From the NCBI GenBank assembly GCA_024809215.1, contig JANUBW010000001.1, forward strand, positions 1,964,841-2,028,840: a stretch of 64,000 nt of DNA, read 5' to 3'. Below, piece after piece: positions 62,390 to 64,000 of this stretch (positions are counted from its first letter, which is position 1; every line of letters starts with the position of its first letter). The notes beneath the pieces were generated by a model that saw nothing but the letters and a program-made list of their open reading frames with translations, was not told the DNA's origin and did no database searches. Source of the stretch: Niastella sp. OAS944. Lineage in GTDB: Bacteria; Bacteroidota; Bacteroidia; Chitinophagales; Chitinophagaceae. The position numbers were made by a program, and so were the translations under genes.

Positions 62390-62415
62390 CACAAAATAAC
62401 ACTTTTTCCCACTTT
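62390..62415 (-). promoter_or_regulatory. MraZ-box array (three repeats, 10-bp period)
   Basis: On the minus strand, AAAGTGGGAA, AAAGTGTTAT, TTTGTGTAGG follow each other with exactly 10-bp spacing (boxes at 62415-62410, 62405-62400 and 62395-62390). AAAGTG-type and TGGGA-type words at about 10-bp period are the known binding pattern of MraZ. The first two boxes match AAAGTG exactly, the third at 5 of 6 positions, assuming a consensus of that form. Confidence 0.7.
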
Positions 62416-62660
62416 CTAACCTGAATTTGGAAAGAATATTTTTTCCACAAGGATTATTATTTGTATACTGGTGGTCCACAACGGTTTCCAGCGGTTTTCT
62501 ACCTTCTTTTCTATCAAAGGATGTGCACAACTATGTGAATTAATGTGAATAACTGTGCGTAAGCTGTGAATTAGCCGGCTAAGTGTTATTTCTATCTTCA
62601 TTTAAGTTCAAATACTTATCAAAAACGCCCTGTTTAGTCATCAAAACAGCCCATTTTGCC

Positions 62661-62930
62661 GGTGGGAGAAAAGGGAAATGTCATTTTCGGAGCTTAGAAC
62701 CGGTGGGAAAAAATGTCAAAACCATACTCAAAAATAGCCCTGGTGGGAGAAAATGAAGGAAGAAGTTTACTGTTTATGGTTCGGCGTTCACAGTTTATGT
62801 CTTTTAAAGGTCAACTCCGGTTTTTAGGGTGGGGCTTTTGCGACTAAACAGCCCGGTGGGAAAAAATGTAAGTCACGTGGCAAAGTAGTATGCTTGGTTT
62901 TTAAAAATTGGTGGTAGAAAGTGGGGGAAG
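62661..62930 (+). repeat. Array of GGTGGGA words upstream of mraZ
   Basis: Five copies of GGTGG[G/T]A followed by [A/G]AAA: at 62661, 62702, 62742, 62855 and 62910; the first three are about 40 bp apart. Most are followed by AAATGT(C/A). They are read on the plus strand, away from mraZ. The last (GTGGTAGAAAGTGGGGG) has GTGG words 10 bp apart. The 62417-63000 interval otherwise shows no gene. Confidence 0.5.
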
Positions 62931-63003
62931 TCTTCATACCATTCATCCCTGACCCACTAACAGAATATGCTTTTCAGCCAAACGAGTAATTCCTTTCGTG
63001 ACT

Positions 63004-63073
63004 AAAAATAAAAAAGCCTCCCGGAGGGGAGGCTGCACTAATCAAATACCATTAACCATTAAACCTTATCCTA
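63004..63073 (-). ncRNA. Candidate small RNA on the minus strand
   Basis: A terminator GCCTCCC/GGGAGGC with GGAG loop and a long A-run on its left (63004-63033) only works for leftward transcripts, and no minus-strand gene lies to the right for 900 bp. A promoter TTG (63109-63107), 20 bp, TAACTTGG (63086-63079) lies just upstream, so a leftward transcript of about 70 nt starting near 63073 is predicted. No family is recognised. A five-codon frame (MVNGI) lies inside. Confidence 0.4.
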
Positions 63074-63078
63074 TGCCA

Positions 63079-63109
63079 CCAAGTTACGGAATAAATTAAT
63101 ACACGTCAA
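63079..63109 (-). promoter_or_regulatory. Promoter candidate of the minus-strand small RNA
   Basis: TTG (63109-63107), 20-bp spacer, TAACTTGG (63086-63079); the latter matches TAnnTTTG at 5 of the 6 fixed positions. Confidence 0.4.
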
Positions 63110-63280
63110 TATTTTATTTAAATAAATTAAAAACTAAATCCATGTCAACTTTTTGCTAATTGTTGAAAACTAATAGCGGTATTTTTTAGTCACAACATGA
63201 CCCGATACAGGTAAAAAAGGACCCGCCCCCACTCAGTTTCAGTCCCCTTTGCGTGTATTTGCAGCTTACCGATCATCACA

Positions 63281-63420
63281 GTCAATGGGTAATTGGCAAT
63301 GGGCAAAAGGCAAGGATTGCCGATATTCGGTCGTCCCTTTTAATCGCGAATCTCCTTTTGCCTATCGTCAATTGCCTATTGCTTATTGCCCGTTGCCTAT
63401 TGTCTATTGCCAATTGATTC
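63281..63420. repeat. Word-type intergenic repeat (conserved-core type), before queA
   Basis: Arms GGTAATTGGCAATGGGCAA and TTGCCTATTGTCTATTGCC enclose the core at 63309-63355, which is the reverse complement of the core at 37880-37926 with only a few differences. The element overlaps the -33 region of the queA promoter. Confidence 0.65.
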
Positions 63421-63431
63421 CCTTACCTTTG
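63400..63431 (+). promoter_or_regulatory. Promoter of queA
   Basis: TTG (63400-63402) supplied by the end of the repeat element, 21-bp spacer, TACCTTTG (63424-63431; exact TAnnTTTG). Leader of about 32 nt. Confidence 0.55.
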
Positions 63432-63468
63432 CCTCTCATCAAAACCGCGGCAGTTTGCCGCATACAAG

Positions 63469-64000
63469 ATGCATCCAAAAGAACTATCCGTTCACGATTT
63501 TACCTATGAGCTGCCGGAACAAAAAATTGCCCGGTACCCGCTCCCCGAAAGAGACAGCTCCCGTTTACTTCTTTACAAAAACGGAGCAATTTCAGAAGAT
63601 ATTTACCGCAACATCGCCCGGCACTTATCATCCGACTCTCTTCTCATCTTTAATAACACCAAAGTAGTGGCCGCCCGCCTGCTGTTTCAAAAACCAACCG
63701 GAGCAGTAGTGGAAATTTTTTGTCTGGAACCGCCGCCCCAATATGCCGACATGACCTCGGCCATGACGCAGCAGGGCAAGGTTACCTGGATCTGCCTTAT
63801 CGGCGGCGCCTCAAAATGGAAACCCGGTCAAATTCTTGAAAAACGAATGGACTGGAATGGCCAGGAAGTTATTCTGCAGGCCCGGTACCTGGGTAAAGAA
63901 AAAGACAGCTTTGCCATTGAGCTTTCGTGGACGCCCGCTTCGCTCACTTTTGCAGAAGTGTTGCATGTAGCAGGTAATATTCCACTTCCTCCATATATAA
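63469..64000 (+). CDS. queA: tRNA preQ1(34) S-adenosylmethionine ribosyltransferase-isomerase QueA (partial)
   Basis: The first 177 codons are inside the window; the rest is cut off. QueA transfers and rearranges the ribosyl group of SAM to preQ1-tRNA in queuosine synthesis. The N-terminal MHPKELSVHDFTYELPEQKI, then ARYPLPERDSSRLLLY, LLIFNNTKVVAARLLF, and finally LTFAEVLHVAGNIPLPPYI, are family motifs. ATG 63469 lies 37 bp after the exact -7 element. Confidence 0.93.
   Translation, partial: MHPKELSVHDFTYELPEQKIARYPLPERDSSRLLLYKNGAISEDIYRNIARHLSSDSLLIFNNTKVVAARLLFQKPTGAVVEIFCLEPPPQYADMTSAMTQQGKVTWICLIGGASKWKPGQILEKRMDWNGQEVILQARYLGKEKDSFAIELSWTPASLTFAEVLHVAGNIPLPPYI

Noticed and set aside
62661-62930. 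CRISPR-like array formed by the GGTGGGA words
   Set aside because: The units are only about 10-17 nt, unequal in spacing, and no cas gene or leader is present.
62417-63468. RNase P RNA, tmRNA or 6S RNA in the 1.1-kb spacer
   Set aside because: I could not find the conserved core motifs of these RNAs; only a 70-nt transcript candidate is supported.

Overview
The window reads as chromosomal DNA of a Bacteroidota bacterium, most likely a member of Chitinophagaceae (Chitinophaga/Niastella-like). The evidence is a type IX secretion sorting domain, DUF4293 and TIGR04222 proteins, an FtsZ with a long post-CTP tail, 3-hydroxyacyl-CoA dehydrogenase/hydratase fused in the dehydrogenase-first order, weak Shine-Dalgarno signals, and repeated matches to the Bacteroidota promoter (-33 TTG/TTTG, about 19-21 bp, -7 TAnnTTTG). 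No tRNA, rRNA, CRISPR array, prophage or insertion sequence was seen.

Layout. 1-5 kb: end of a secreted phospholipase C-like gene, a NatA/NatB-type ABC exporter, a 2H phosphoesterase, and a membrane-anchored coiled-coil protein behind two tandem palindromic operators. 5-14.3 kb: sugar nucleotidyltransferase, glyA, DUF4293, secreted proteins, uvrA and a sigma factor. 14.6-20.7 kb (minus): DsbD plus a separate DsbD N-terminal-domain protein, purQ, and two membrane/secreted hypotheticals. 20.9-24.7 kb: Kup potassium transporter and two tandem alpha/beta hydrolases. 24.8-31.4 kb (minus): oxyR, two tandem TIGR04222-type proteins, and two tandem LD-carboxypeptidases. 31.5-34.6 kb: small membrane protein, ECF sigma factor, anti-sigma-like membrane protein and a secreted protein. 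34.8-45.3 kb: metG, a hydroxyacid dehydrogenase, glycerate 2-kinase, the fatty-acid oxidation fusion, a metzincin-like protein, a second ABC exporter and a TIGR01777 epimerase.

45.4-62.4 kb (minus) is a division and cell wall (dcw) cluster transcribed mraZ-rsmH-ftsL-ftsI-murE-mraY-murD-ftsW-murG-murC-ftsQ-ftsA-ftsZ. It ends at a strong terminator, and three 10-bp-phased MraZ boxes lie just upstream of mraZ. MurE carries the DNPR motif of meso-diaminopimelate ligases. ddl, murB and murF are absent. The window closes with the start of queA.

The coding content is mostly housekeeping, and the unusual signals lie between genes. (1) The oxyR upstream region has an OxyR-like box, two divergent overlapping promoter candidates and a plus-strand terminator; together they could encode a short RNA laid out like E. 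coli oxyS. (2) At least eleven intergenic spacers hold hairpin-like elements built from short iterated words, several sharing exact 12-15 nt words or a common core. (3) Tandem TACGA-N6-TCGTA operators precede the coiled-coil gene. (4) A second candidate small RNA and an array of GGTGGGA words lie upstream of mraZ. All of these come from reading the sequence and have not been tested.
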